The notes under the pieces: generated by a model
The model's database searches: none
Told to the model about the DNA's origin: nothing
Seen by the model: only the letters and a program-made list of their open reading frames with translations
Program-made: the position numbers and the translations under genes
Part shown: in pieces, positions 1 through 12,119 of the stretch
Layout: each line of letters starts with the position of its first letter
How positions within the stretch are numbered: position 1 is the first letter of the stretch
Source: Lycorma delicatula
Lineage: Eukaryota; Arthropoda; Insecta; Hemiptera; Fulgoridae
Direction of reading: 5' to 3'
Assembly: GCF_047948215.1 (NCBI RefSeq)
Contig: NC_134456.1
Coordinates: forward strand, 192,461,034 to 192,525,033
DNA length: 64,000 nt

Positions 1-2300
1 TTTTTCAAGTACAGTTGGTTTTCTCCCCAAGATACTTGATTTGCCTATTTGTGTATTTTTTTGGCCATTTTCAAAGATTATTTCTTCTACACACTTCTTA
101 TCATTGGTTAAAAATTCTGTTTTTCATGTGATATTTCTATACTTTTTTTTAAACTTAAACTTTTATTTATTTTTCTGCCAATAGATTTACTACTTCTAAT
201 TTTGCTTTTATATTTTTAACTAGAATAACTACATCATCTGCAAAGGCTAAATGATTAATTACTAATTTCTTTTTTTGTGTTTGTAAGTATACAATTCCGA
301 GATTCGGTGTTTAACCAGTTCTTTGTTCCATTCTCTAAATACTTTTTCTAAGACATTGTTGAATAGAATTGGAGAGATTCTATCTCCCTGCCTTAACATC
401 TGTTGTTATCTCAAATGCTCCTGACAATTCTCCATGTTGTTTAATCTTAGATTTGGTGTTTGTTTAATTATTGCTATACTTTTCCTATCTACTTCTAATT
501 CTAATACTGTAAATAACGATTCACACTGTACGGAATCGGCGTTTTTAAATCCATAGAAACTGCAACATATTTTTTACTATTTTTGTTGTGTAATTTATGA
601 TAGAATTTGTTCAGTGCAGGATCTTCCTGGGAAAAAACCACCCTGATACTCTTCTAAATAATTCTCAACTTTGTCGATTATTTCGTTTTGTAGTGTTTTA
701 CTGGAAATGTAAGGAACAGATAAAAGTGATATTCCTTTGTTTTACTTCCTTTTTTGTGAAGTGGTTGTATTATTGCCGTCTTCCATTCCTCTGGATTTGT
801 TCCGTTAGCCAAATTTCTTACAAATAGTTTTAATCTATTATTAACTTGGGAAATTAATTTTTAAAATTTCTGTTATGTTATCTTCTCCAGAAACTTTATA
901 TTACACCTCTTTTATTATCTGTTAGGTTTTTCAAAATTAAATAGTTCTTTGGGTTCTGAGCAATTTAATAACGTCACAAAGTACTTTGTAAGTGTTTAAG
1001 ATTTTCTTGGTTGTTTATTTGTAGTTGATCATTTTCATTTTTAAATTATGTGTTATACAGTTGGTAACTTTTAATTTTACTTTTAAAAGTTCAGTAAAAA
1101 TGTCTTTTTAGGCAAATTTTTAGAGTTTTTTAAGTCTATCTGATTTTCTTCATTTAGAGTTGCTCTTCAATTTTTCAGAGGGTATTTCTGTTTTCCAGAA
1201 CTTTATCACAATTTTCATTCCACCATGTGTTTTTCTTTTCAGTTTTTTCAGTTATTTTTAAACTTTTCTCTTGTACTTGTTTTATTTCTAGTTTTTAGTT
1301 TGAATTTTTCAAACTCTTCAATAAGTTCCGTCTCTGCTTCGTTGAATTTTAACTTCTGAATTTCATATTTAATTAGTGGGGTTTTAGCTTTTCTTTTAGA
1401 ATTAGGGAAGAATTTAATTTTGATTTGCAAAAGGTAGTAATCATTGTCAAAATTTATTTTTCTTACTTTAGCATTTTGGATTTCTGTTGACGATTTTGAA
1501 GAGATTTCCTCCTGATCTATCTGAAATTACCCTAGCATGTAATTTGGTGATTTTCAAGTTTTTAGTTATTTGGATGTTTTTTAAATCTGGTTGCCATTAT
1601 TTTCAGGCCTTGTTTTTCACAGAGTTCTATTAGTTTTTCAATTTTTATTAGTCTTATGTATAGAGAATCTTCCAGCTGTACCCAGTTTATTTTTTCTGTT
1701 TATTTGAGTATTAAAATTTCCCAGTATTATTCTAACGTGTTTTTTATGTAGTCTTGTAGTTGTTTTAATTCATTCCAAAACTTTACCAGTTTTTCTTTAT
1801 TATTAATGTTGTCGTGGTTAATTGTATTTGTTTTTACTTTTCACTGTTAGAATGGAGGATCTATTGTTAGGGGAGATTATGTTAGTCTCATATTTTTTAT
1901 TTATTGTGAAGGCGGTTCTTAAGATCAGAATATTTTTAATTATGTATTTGGCTGTTTTCTTTTACAGTTTAAAATTCCCAAAATCCAAAGGGTTTCGTCT
2001 GTGAATCTTGTTTCTTGCAAAGCAATGACATCAGTTTTAAACTAATTTAAATGTTTTTCTAGTTCTTTAAATTTCCCTACTTTTAAGATTGAATTTACTT
2101 TTAGTGTTCCTAAAAAATATTTTTGTTTAAATTTGAATTTTGAAGATTCCAAACTGCTCCGATTCATCTTAAGAGATGTATCCTGCTCCCCAGAATCAGA
2201 AGCAGGTTGCAAAGATAATCTTTCCATTGTGAGATTAAAATTCCATGGGGTAACTCCATTTTAGTTTTTCCGTCTCCGCCTTTAGAAAGGTGAAATGTTT
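1..2300 (-). mobile_element. RTE-like non-LTR retrotransposon relic, 5' part to RT
   Basis: The minus strand reads, from right to left, an N-terminal segment (around 2227-2042) ending in LKVNSILKVGKFKELEKHLN. This matches the start of the endonuclease in the related element at 19-21 kb, which reads FNVNSLLKAGKLKHL. Much further on come reverse transcriptase motifs: LRQGDRISPILFNNVLEKVF near 400-320 and AFADDVVILVKN near 250-220. The FADD box is the catalytic core of reverse transcriptase. The reading frame is broken many times, so this is a dead copy. It runs off the left edge of the window, so its 3' end is not visible. The RTE-like assignment follows from the endonuclease-RT order and similarity to the other copy; the exact clade is inference. 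Confidence 0.75.
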
Positions 2301-2309
2301 AGTGTAGAA

Positions 2310-2440
2310 TACCTTCCGAGGAATTTATTCTATTGCAACTAAAGGTTGCCAGTCTTTAGAGGTCTCCGCTTCAGTTCAATTTAAAGTGTTAACCTATCCA
2401 ACTGCACCACATGGAGGCCAGATCGTCGTTTTTCCATAAG
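2310..2440 (-). repeat. possible tRNA-like promoter segment
   Basis: On the minus strand the sequence TGGTGCAGTTGG (around 2407-2396) fits the consensus of a pol III A box. It is followed by a short tRNA-like stretch just upstream of the RTE-like relic. No convincing B box was found. It may be a SINE head or the 5' UTR of the retroelement. Confidence 0.2.
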
Positions 2441-2449
2441 CAGAAAAAC

Positions 2450-3235
2450 ATTTCCAATCCAGAGAACTTTTAAAATTTAGTTATATCTTTAAAAAAAAAT
2501 TATGATTGAGTTTGAACTTTACCATTAACAAACTTAACAATCAAAATTATTCTTTTGATTAATGTAGAAATTTATTCATTGTCTTACTTTTTTTAATAAA
2601 CTGTGGCAACTTATTTTTGATCTTAGGAGTGAAATAATAAAAATTCCTTTGAAGAGTCTTACTTCTGGGTTTGAATAAAGAATAATTATTTACTGACCTT
2701 AAATTTTGGTCTTTTTATATTGAACTCACCATTATTATCATTTCCACTTCTAATAAAAAGTTTTTTAAATTTTTAATAAATAAATATTAAGTTCACTGAG
2801 TAAAGTTAAAGAATGCTGTAAGCGCTGCTTACTATTGTTAAATAAAATAATCTTTTTAATATGATATTTAATGGTTTAATTTTATTTTTATAAGTACCAC
2901 ATCATCTCCATATTGTAACCTAGAATGGACAAATAATCAATTTCAGAACAAACTGTGGAAAATAATGCGAATGTAGAAAACAGAACTTTCTTAAGCCCTT
3001 ACACAACTCTGTGTTTAGTTTGTTAACATGATTTACCCAATCATATAATCAATCATTATAATCGATTTTAACAAAATCAATTTTGATTTTGATCAGTAAC
3101 TAACCCTAAGAGGTGTGGGAGTGAGTTGGGCGATTAAAAATACGCCATAATTAAAAAAATTATAACTTCATCATATTATTGTACATGAAAATACTTCATT
3201 TATAGTTACTGTTATTTAAGTATAAAAATAGAATG
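2450..3235. other. no gene seen; AT-rich non-coding
   Basis: Long A/T runs and no open frame with recognisable similarity. Confidence 0.5.
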
Positions 3236-3239
3236 GCCA

Positions 3240-4270
3240 CCTTTTTGTTTCACTCATTCCAACTGCCTTTTGTGTAGGATATCCATTATATTTTGCAATG
3301 TGGGCATAATAAATTTGAGCTGTCTCTTCTCAGTTCCCTTTTTTAAGGTTCTGGAGATTATATTGTGGTGTTGTTCAGAAAAAATTGATTTCAAGTACCT
3401 CCAATGGAAAATATCACATGAACAAAGATCCTTTGATTTTGTGAGCCACAGAATATCTCCGTTCCTTGAGATGACATGATTAGGAAACAATTTCCTTACA
3501 GTTGTCATGGAAGTCCTTTTGAAGTGTGGTTTTACCATTGTCTTGTTCAAATAACATTTTGCATGGATTGCATTGTCCTCAAAGAAAAAGGCCCTATAAT
3601 TTCAAATTATAAAATTACACACCAGACTGCCTATGTGAGACTGTGGAGTTACTTTTCATGTAGTTTTTGAGAATTTACACTTGACATAATAAAAGTTTTG
3701 GTTATTGACGAAGTCTGAAATATGGAGATGAGCATCATCACTCATTAAACATGTTTTTAGAAGGCCTGGTTTAGCATCTATTATGTTCAATAACCAATGA
3801 CAAAAAGCAGGTCGGTTTGTGTGATTGATATTATTGAGTGCATACAGGATCTGAATCTTGTATGGAGGTACTGGTGCTTTTTGGTGTAAAATATTTTTCC
3901 ACTGTGATCAGAATTGCCTAATAATATTAACTACTATTTGTGCTAACCAGACTTTATTGTAAAGTTGCCTCCATGCTTCAACAATTTCTGGTGTATGCTT
4001 ATTTTAGTGTTTGTAGTTCTTCTTTTCAATGTGGAGCTTATTTCAAAGTTTTTATTGCTCAGACAGAAAGCAGCGATCATTATGAGGAATATTAAAATGA
4101 TTCTGAGATACTCATGTGTTCAGTCACATGATTGTCATTGTTTTTGTAAAACACTGGCAAAACCATGGTGTAGACTATTCCACGACTCCATCATGACTGA
4201 GTGATTACGCTACAAGATAGTGATACTTTCATTCGACCCCATTTCCAAATCGCTTCTTTTACTGTTGCAC
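3240..4270 (-). pseudogene. mariner-superfamily transposase relic
   Basis: Reading the minus strand from about 4270 down gives, in broken frames, PPYKIQILYALNNINHTNRP, then FCHWLLNIIDAKPGLLKTCL followed by MSDDAHLHISDFVNNQNF, then the C-terminal stretch FPNHVISRNGDILW and CDIFHWRYLKSIF (around 3480-3380). This order matches insect transposases of the Tc1/mariner superfamily: a catalytic D in the (F/M)SDEAHFHL box and a final D in the PDL(S/T)PCDFFLWGYLK box. The copy has many frameshifts and lacks a clear N-terminal helix-turn-helix. I saw no terminal inverted repeats. It is an old, dead element. Confidence 0.75.
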
Positions 4271-4898
4271 CATTATTTTATTTCTTCAATCTGGTGTCAT
4301 TATACAGTTATTATAAAATAATTCACAACTATTCTCAGTACATCCATGATATCTATAATACTGTGCATCTGAAAGTTTTATGTATGCTAAACGTTATAAG
4401 TTCAGATGGAGTTCAAAATCATGAAAGAAATCCAGGGTTTTTTCGGACTGAACTAATTACCTACTTGAGATACACATATGTTGATAAATTACTATAATAT
4501 ATCAACTCCCTAATTTTTTCAAATGAAAACCTTTTTAAAAATAACAAGGCTGTTATTACTGTTGCTGCTGTGAGAAAAAATTTTAACTTTAAAATTTACG
4601 TGTAGAAATTAAAAATTTCTTATTGTTAACTTATGATCAATTATGTTAGTTTTAAAAAACTTCAGCAAAACACTGAATTTTATCTGTGCTTCTTAAAAAA
4701 ACAAAAAAAAACTTGATCAATAAAGGAGGATGTTTAGATATCTCTAGTCCCTTTATTTATTGATTATTTGAATCCATCTAAATATTTATTGGATATGATT
4801 GTTTGATTATATAAATTAATATCACCAAAATTAATTTAAATTTTATATCTCAAATTATTTAAACATGCACTTGCCCATCAGCATTATTCTTCTATAAA
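4271..4898. other. no gene seen; AT-rich non-coding
   Basis: Apart from scattered short frames there is no readable protein or repeat structure. Confidence 0.45.
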
Positions 4899-4900
4899 TA

Positions 4901-6189
4901 CGAGGGTTATTTTTTTCAAGGTCCGATTGGTTGCGTAATAAAAACCCATGCAAAAATCAGATGAACCTTTGCGCATATGTGTTGCGCAGCATCTCTAGTA
5001 TGGCCTTCAATCATTCCGCGTCACTTCGTTTAGTTCTGAACACGCAGCTAGTACGTAAACATGTCTATAACAATAGCATCTCCTTCTTCAGGCTGAGGGA
5101 TGTAATGCAGCTGAAATTCATAGACGAATAAGTAATGTGTATGGTGAAACTTCAATGAGTGACAGCTGTGTGCGACAATGGTGCAGGAACTTTAAAGCAG
5201 GACGTGCAGATGTTCATAATGCAGGCGGTCAGGGAAGGAAGCGAGTGTCAACCGATGATCTCGTTGTGTGAGTGGATGAGGCAATTCGAGAAAATCGTTG
5301 GTTCACAATTTTTGTATTGAGTGATTCGTTTCCTGAAATTTCAAGGTCAGCTCTCTACACCATTGTGAGTGAGAGACTTCAGTACTGCAAACTGTGCGAG
5401 ATGGGTTCTCAAGTTGCTGTACGACCATCACAAAACAATGAGAATGGATGCCTCCTTAATGTTTCTCCAATGCTACCACAATGAAGAAGATATTTGAACA
5501 AAATTGTCACAGGGGACGAGACATGGGTCCATTTCGAAACTGAAGAAACAATAGAACAATCCAAACAGTAGATGCATTCTCATTCTCCCAGTAAACCAAA
5601 GAAGTTAAAGCGAAACTTCTCCAACAGAAAGTGTATGGCTACTGTGTTCTGCGACCGGAATGGAGTTCTCTTGGTGGAATTCATGGAACGTGGCATGACC
5701 ATCACTGCAGCCTCATACTGCGTGACTCTTCAACGTCTACGAAGGGCAATTCAGAATAAGCGGAGAGGAATGTTGTCATCAGGCATTGTCTTTCTCCATG
5801 ACAATGCTTGGCTGCACATTGCAGCTGTAACAAAGAAGCTCCTGCAGCGTTTTCGTTGGGAAGTGTTTGATCACCCACCATGCAGCACAGACTTGGCTCC
5901 ATCTGACTTTCACCTCTTTGCTCACATGAAACGCTGACTAGAAGGACAACATTTTGCCACAGACATCGAGCTGCAGACCAGTGTAGAAACATGGCTGAAA
6001 ACACAGGCGGTTCCGTTCTATGACAAGGGTATTGGAAAGTTGGTACCACGCTACGACAAATCTCTAAATCGGAGTGGCATCTATGTAGAGAAATAGCATA
6101 ACTATGTAAGTACTTGTTACAAATAAACAATTTTTATTTTCACTGGTTTTAATTTTGTGACCAATCGGACCTTGAAAAAAAAACTTTCG
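4901..6189 (+). mobile_element. mariner family A, copy A1 (inactive)
   Basis: A Tc1/mariner DNA transposon flanked by TA dinucleotides (4899-4900 and 6190-6191). The terminal inverted repeats start CGAGGGTTATTTTTTTCAAG at the left and end CCTTGAAAAAAAAACTTTCG at the right. Compared with copy A3, about 45 bp encoding the start of the transposase (after MSIT) are deleted. The C-terminal half reads HSPSKPKKLKRNFSNRKCMA, FLHDNAWLHIAAVTKKLLQR and STDLAPSDFHLFAHMKR. The second and third catalytic aspartates are 34 residues apart, the DD34D spacing of true mariners. A TGA at 5935-5937 interrupts the frame at the codon that reads tryptophan in copies A2 and A4. Other stops and frameshifts are present, so it cannot encode active transposase. 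Confidence 0.93.
5572..5937 (+). pseudogene. mariner A1 transposase, C-terminal fragment
   Basis: The longest uninterrupted piece of the A1 transposase. It covers the segment after the first catalytic aspartate, through the HDNA box (second D) and the LAPSDFHLF box (third D), and ends at a TGA four residues later. The HDNARPHTA box is degraded to HDNAWLHIA. It continues in frame past the stop to a normal end at VEK (stop near 6095). Confidence 0.85.
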
Positions 6190-6640
6190 TATTACATTAC
6201 CTAATATTTATTATATTATTAAGAACTCAGTATCCTCCATTTCCCAGTCATTTGGTACTAATCCCTTGAGCACTTGAATAATAAAAAAACGTGTGCATAC
6301 CAATCAGGCAAGCCACTATTAATATTTTACCATTTCTCATATTTGTTTTTCCACCCATTATCATCTGTACTGCTACCTCTAGTTCAGTTTGAGTTTTAAT
6401 TCTTCTCTTCCTACTTACAAACTCCTTAATCTCATCTCTGTATACATTTGCTTCTTTTAAAACACATTATCTTCAATTTCTTGATTATCAGGCTTAGCAT
6501 ATTATCATCTCACCAGGCATTTTAATTGATCTTTCTATTGGGTTTCTTTTATTTTTTATTATAATGTTAAATACTTATTTTTTAATTCTTGTCTTGGACC
6601 ATTATTTCAGAGAATACTTTCTAGCTAAGTTATAAGAAAA
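6190..6640. other. no clear gene; weak minus-strand coding trace
   Basis: The minus strand near 6450-6300 reads YRDEIKEFVSRKRRIKTQTE without stops. It looks like the basic linker of a non-LTR retrotransposon, but no RT or endonuclease motif adjoins it. Confidence 0.25.
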
Positions 6641-7250
6641 ATTATACTGCCCAACAATGAAAATGTTTCAGGCTCAGAAATTGCTTAATCGTATGTATTT
6701 CTATCTGCTGAATTCAAAAATCACCATAAAAATGACTGATTAGCTCCTGCTTTGGAGATACAATGACATGTTTTTCACCCGATCTATATTTTTAGTTTGG
6801 AGGTAATTTTTTATTTTGGAGTTGTTACACCTGTTAAATGACAAAACAATGTTCTTTAGCTGTTTGTAGCTTATAAACATTTTTACTGTTGCTCTGATTG
6901 TGAGTTTCATATTGTTTGTGTTGTAATTAGTGCAGAATTTCTGGTGTTTGAGTGCCTTTGAAGTGAAAAATTTGCTAAATCAAAATGCCATGAAAATGTG
7001 TGAACTCAGTGAATAATTTTTGTTACATTTTGGTGAAATAACATTTTCGTCTCAGAAACGCAATTTGACGTCTCTTGTGAAGATTGTCAGCATTATTTTG
7101 GTATGAAGGTAGGGGACCAGGATAAGTCATGGGCTCCATATATATGTTACAACTCTTGTTCAGTTACACTACAAGAATGGGTGAGAAATAAAGCTAAGTT
7201 ATAACAACTGTATTAGAATGTGCGAGTGTTCATATAGAGCTTGTTTTTTT
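6641..7250 (+). mobile_element. transposon relic: N-terminal zinc-finger piece
   Basis: From 7060 to 7200 the + strand reads CEDCQHYFGMKVGDQDKSWA, then PYICYNSCSVTLQEWVRN and a stop. The same layout (VGDQ-x-K-x-WAP-x-x-x-C-x-x-C) recurs at 8945-9050 in front of the longer relic at 9095-10430, so this is a second partial copy of the same protein's cysteine-rich N-terminus. I recognise this protein as a repeated transposon-linked type found in insects and cnidarians but do not assign a superfamily. Confidence 0.6.
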
Positions 7251-7439
7251 TTTATTTGTTGTATCTTACCTGTACTTTGTATCAGTGTTTCACATAACCT
7301 TTGCCTCTGGAATCTCTGAAAATAATTGTGGAAACATTGTGCAGCTGCTCTATCATGTCTCACATAATATACATCTTAAGATTTCATTATTAAGAAGTAA
7401 TAATGAGTTTAATTATTATTATAAAAAAAATTAACAATA

Positions 7440-8400
7440 CAAGGCTCTAGGAAAGTTTTGGAATACAACTTTATTTTTTATAATATTTCAAAATAATTTC
7501 TACTGTATGTTATAAACTTCTCCATCTTTTGAATCCAATCGTCAAAGAAATCCTGCCATGTTTTATCAGAGATCAGAACACACTCATTGTCCTAAGCCAT
7601 TAGGAGGATGACATTGCTTGTAAAGTGCATTCCTTTTAGTCTGTTTTTCATCTGGGGAACAGCACGAAGTCACATTGAGCAAGTTAAGTAGTATAGGGAG
7701 GGTGCTGTAACAGTATTATTCCATTACTGGCCAATACTCAGAGCAGACTTTGGAGCAGTGCGCTGATGTGTTGATTTCTTCACCACGATTCCATCCTTGA
7801 GTTTGGGTGCAGCTTCTTAAGAATTATGGCAACTTTAGGCAGTCATTCCTAGGTATACCACTTCCATGGTTGTCTCTTCTGAGTTTCCAACATAACTCAC
7901 TCTAAAACTCCTCTGATACTAAAAAGTATGACCTCCATTCTTTTCTTCATTGATCTAGTTTTTTGGACATCATGGGATCTCCTCATATTGGAACATCCAC
8001 ACTGTTCTGAACCTTGGTTGGAACATCATAATAGTACAATGAAGTTTTATCATCAGTCACAACACTGATCACAGTGGGATATTTCCCATTTCCAAATGTT
8101 TTCAGTTTCTCACAGCACCATGCAACATCATCTGATCATTGGTCTTTATTTGATTCTTCCAAAGGGTACAAAGCTTTCTAACTTGAAGGTGATCTTGCAG
8201 AATAACATGAACTGCTGGTGCATTAATGCCCAAGGTCACATCTATTTGGTGATAAACACACACCTGTCTGTCTCGACCATTTTTCATACTGCAGCAATGT
8301 TTTCCTTAGTCATAAATGAAGACAGTTGACCTGACCATGGAGCCAAAAGTTTCTCCTTCAACCCCTTGGTACCATCTAAATATACTGATAAACATAATTT
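7440..8400 (-). pseudogene. mariner-superfamily transposase relic
   Basis: The minus strand reads, from about 8290, LQDHLQVRKLCTLW near the position of the usual wrong/right-handed RWVP motif. It then reads VVTDDKTSLYYYDVPTKVQN (8090-8030), which is the GDET-W-x-x-x-YDPETK catalytic box in degraded form. Further on it gives FPQMKNRLKGMHF (7660-7620) and TWQDFFDDWIQKMEKFITYS (7580-7500), the normal C-terminal helix of these transposases. Frameshifts separate the pieces. The left edge near 7441 could be a terminal repeat, but I found no matching right end. Confidence 0.7.
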
Positions 8401-8870
8401 TTGTTTTCTAACATGCTATACATGATTTTAATCTGTTTTCTGATGCTAAAAACGAATATGAATTCAGAATTTTTCTATCGCCCACCATTTTTGAAAAACT
8501 TTTAAATTTTAATTAAAGGATTTTTTCATTTTTCAATGTACAGTTAGCATTTTAAGCTTGTATTTTGTTAGCTCATTTTTTATTATTTACTTCGTTAATA
8601 CAATTTGTAAGCTATAAATAAACAATACTAGACAAAGAATTAATTAAATCATATCATAGTCACATATTATGACATCATATCTAATACTGAAGGCTCACTC
8701 TTCATGGACAAGTTAATCATGTCTGTGCAGGTCAAAACATGTTGCTGAAAACACAGCTGTGTTGTTTGTATTAAGCACTGGATTTAGGAATGAATTAATT
8801 TTGTTCATTCTTATTGCTCTTAACTTTGTTAACATTGCAGTGTCATAATGCCTTGAAATTGTGTAAATGA
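8400..8870. other. no gene seen; AT-rich
   Basis: No open frame or repeat of note; probably the spacer or 5' region of the next relic. Confidence 0.4.
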
Positions 8871-8929
8871 TGTGTTTACCGTAAAATCAAATAGGAAAAA
8901 CATTACACCTTTAATTTAAAAAAAAAACA

Positions 8930-10430
8930 TATCATTTGTACTTTCAGTGTAAAATTGGTGATCAGTTTAAGAGCTGGGCTCCTCTTATAGTATGCACTAA
9001 ATGTTCAGTATATTTAAGAGGATGGCTGAAAGGTACACAGAAGTCTTTGTCATTTGGTGTGTCTGTGGTTTGATGTGAACCAAAGGATCATGTAATGATG
9101 AATTGTTACTTTTGTTTAACAAATGTGTCTGGAATTTCTAAAAACTATAAACATACTGTAAAATATCCTTCATTGCAATCTGCAATCAGGCCTGTATCTA
9201 ACAGTGAAATTATTTCAGTTCATAAGCCACCTGTGAATGTGTGTTTTGAAAGCAGCGATGAAGAATCAGGCAGTACTGAAAAAGACAACAATGATTTTGA
9301 TTTTGAATTATCTTCCAATAAGCCACATCTTATATCACAAGATTAATTAAATGACTTGGTAAGATATTTAAATTTATCAAAAAATGAAGCTGAACTGTTA
9401 GGATCAAGACTGCAATGTTGGAATTTACATTAAAAAAATACAAAAAATTTGGGCTTTCAAAGCCGACAAAAAGAACTTTCTCAATACTTTACTGATGAAA
9501 ATAATTTGGTTTATTGCACAAATATTGATGAACTTATGTTGCACTTAGGACAAGTTCATAAACCTGAGGACTGGCACCTTTTCATACATTTGTCCAAGTA
9601 TAATTTAAAAGTGGTTCTAGTACACAACAGTAACAAATATCCTACGTTACCAATTGCTCATGGTAATAATTTGTTAGACATATAATGTGATTAAAGATGT
9701 TCTTGAAAATATAAATTATAAAAACAGCTGCAACATATGTTGTGATTTGAAAGTTATAGCTATTTTGTTAGGCATGTAGTTAGGCTATACTAAGTATATA
9801 TGTTTTCTTTGCGAATGGGACAGCCTGTCTAGGGATAAACATTATGTTACCAAAGAGTGGAAGAAACAAGACAATTAACTCTAAATGGGAAAAATGTTAT
9901 TCATGAGCCCTTAGTTGAACCCAAAAAATATTTTTACCCCCTCCATATCAAGCTAGGACTAATGAAAAATTTTATAAAAACAATGAAGAAGGATAGTGCC
10001 CCAGATTTTTGTAATCAGGCAGAAATTTCCGAATGTAACTGAAGTAAAAATTAAAGAAGGCATATTTGTAGATAATGTATAAAGTGCAGCTTGGGCTTCA
10101 TTTAAAGACATTTGTAAAACTTTTCTTTGCAAACAAAAATCTGACAATTACCACGATATTGTTAGTCAACTTCTTACTTCATACAGAGCTATGGGATGTA
10201 ATATGTCTTTGAAAATACATTTCCTCCACTCACATCTGGATTTTTTCGCAGTCAACCTCGAAGATGTAAGTGACGAACACGATGAACGTTTTCACCAAGA
10301 CATTTCGGTGATGGAAAGCCGCTATAAAGGGAAATGGAATACTAACATGCCAGTTGATTACTGTTGGTCATTAATTCGGGATGTATCTGAGGCTATTTAT
10401 AAAAAAAAAGCATCAGCGAACTCATTCTAA
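8930..10430 (+). pseudogene. transposon-encoded zinc-finger protein relic (CYFCLTN type)
   Basis: A degenerate + strand coding region of about 500 codons. In order it reads KIGDQFKSWAPLIVCTKCSV (8945-9005), CYFCLTNVSGISKNYKHTVK and YPSLQSAIRPV (9103-9195), then an acidic serine-rich linker. Next come QSRQKELSQYFTDENNLVYC (9458-9517), HLFIHLSKYNLKVVLVHNSN (9582-9640) and YPTLPIAHGNN. It then reads HEPLVEPKKYFYPLHIKLGL (9903-9960), MGCNMSLKIHFLHSHLDFF (10191-10247) and DEHDERFHQDISVMESRYKG (10269-10330), and ends in ASANSF-stop. The paired cysteines and the H-x3-H-x-DFF and DEHxERFHQD runs are conserved landmarks of a multi-copy protein in insect and hydra genomes. At least three frameshifts or stops make it inactive. 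The superfamily is not assigned; function beyond probable transposition is unknown. Confidence 0.75.
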
Positions 10431-10891
10431 CACAGGTATGGCCATGCTAAATTATAAATTTTACAGATTTTAACTATATTTTCCCTTTATTTTTTTTGAA
10501 GCATAATTTATCTGAAAATAAGGGTGATAGAAAAATTGTATTTACAAATCTGTTATGTACGCAAAAAAGCAATTCAAGAAATGGTATCATACTTAGAGAT
10601 ATTAAAAATTTTTTTTTTTATCTATCAGTGATATTGTATGAGAACTATCCTGCGTGCAAAATTGTATCCCATAATTGCCCAGTACTTTGACCATGATGAC
10701 TTCACTAACTGCTAAAGTGACCCTGAGACAGTGACTGGAGTGGCTACATTGAAGGTTGGGACCTATCTAAATATTTGCTGACTTGTAGCTGCCTCTGATG
10801 ATCCATTCCATTGTATTGCAAATTTCCCTACTGTCCTTGTATTTTTCTGTAGCATTTGTAGTTAGTTAATGGTAAGTTTTTAATATTTTAG
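10431..10891. other. non-coding; ends in a splice acceptor
   Basis: Contains the 3' flank of the preceding relic and a stretch with no recognisable product (10496-10690). The tract at 10878-10891 ends in TTTTAATATTTTAG, a weak splice acceptor for the exon that follows. Confidence 0.5.
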
Positions 10892-11044
10892 TGAAATCAA
10901 CCAGAATTCCTGTTGCAGATTGGAAAAAGAAACCCAATAAATTAAAAAGGAATGGACTTAAAAACGATACTTCTCTCAATGAAATTGCTGAAGAAATACA
11001 AGAAATGGGTGAAGATATAAGTGTTAAGGAGACATCTGATGAAG
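10892..11044 (+). CDS. exon of CENP-C-like host gene (visible exon 1)
   Basis: An internal exon, phase 1 at both ends, 153 nt. It starts with two bases completing a split codon and ends with the first base G of another. It joins in frame to the exon at 27866 (G|GC, glycine). The acceptor is ATATTTTAG and the donor GTATCA. It encodes K-STRIPVADWKKKPNKLKRNG, then an acidic tail EIAEEIQEMGEDISVKETSDE. The S-x-R...P-x-x-x-W core is like the CENP-C motif, a histone-tail-binding segment with consensus RRS-x-R...P-x-x-Y/F-W. Three residues are missing between R and P and the aromatic before W is aspartate. If so, the protein would act at the centromere. The match is short and could be chance. The upstream exon, hence the protein's N-terminus, was not found. 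Confidence 0.6.
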
Positions 11045-12115
11045 GTATCAGTTTATTCTATTATTTGTTTGATTAGCACCAGATTTTTTTCTTCATAAGG
11101 TTATTCTTGATGTTGCTTTAAAAACTTCTGTTTAAAAAATATTTCTGTTGATGGAATTTACTCTTAAAATGTTCTCACACTAACTAAAAAATAAAAATAA
11201 ATAAATTAATCTTTTTAATGCAGGCTATTCAAGCAGCTAACTAGTGTCAGGGTTGCATTCAGAAGCTAATTACTTATTCATTACTTTCTTCCTACCACAT
11301 ATGTGTTCAGCCCTTATCTCAAAATTATAAAGAAAAAATGAAGTATATCTACAAAACATTTTAAAATTTAACCAAATCCAATGCTATATTTCAATCTGTA
11401 AATAATTATTAATCTTTGTTGAAATCATGTTTTGGATGTGCTTTAGTTCTTGATTATGATCAGTTATGCAAAATTGAAAAGAAAATACTTTTGTTTATGT
11501 GTAGACCTTTGAAAAGATATCTAAGAGTTTCAAAGGTAAATGCCAATTTTGGGGACAGGAAAATTAGTTGGAATTTTAAGATTTTAAAAATTAGCAGTGT
11601 TATTAATTTTCACAAAATGAATTTGTAATAAAGTAAAAATAAATAGGTTATTAATTAAGATAAGGTGAATTTTTAATACGTCTCTTCTTTTGAATATGTT
11701 ACTTTAGTGTTACTAATGTGTATTTAATGTTCTCTGGAACATAAAGGTCCACATCACATATCAAATATTCAAAATGTGTAATGTACCTAATAAACGATGT
11801 CAAGAATTTATTTGTTTGGTGTGTAAAGCCATTTCAGAAGTATGATAAATGAAAAATAACTTTTAAAAAAATTTAAAAAGTTAATATGTATATGAAGTAA
11901 ATGTAATTGTAAAGTAAAGGTAGTGATATGAAACCATTGTTATGGGCTCAAAAATGTTGCATGAATGATTGTGTTAGAGGTTTTGGTTTAGAATACTGAT
12001 CACGTAAGACTTTATGATTTGCATATTATGTCATTATTGTAAAGAATATATTTATATCATTATAGAAAAATAAATATACTTCATTTTTTCAAAAAGTCTT
12101 ATTCAAATAGCAAGT
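11045..12115. other. intron sequence; no gene or clear repeat
   Basis: AT-rich DNA downstream of the donor at 11045. The frame at 11416-11628 has no similarity I recognise and is not bordered by good splice sites. Confidence 0.5.
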
Positions 12116-12119
12116 GATA

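Noticed and set aside
10496..10690. Possible coding exon before 10892
   Set aside because: No donor after it that keeps phase 1, and no similarity; may be 3' flank of the preceding relic.
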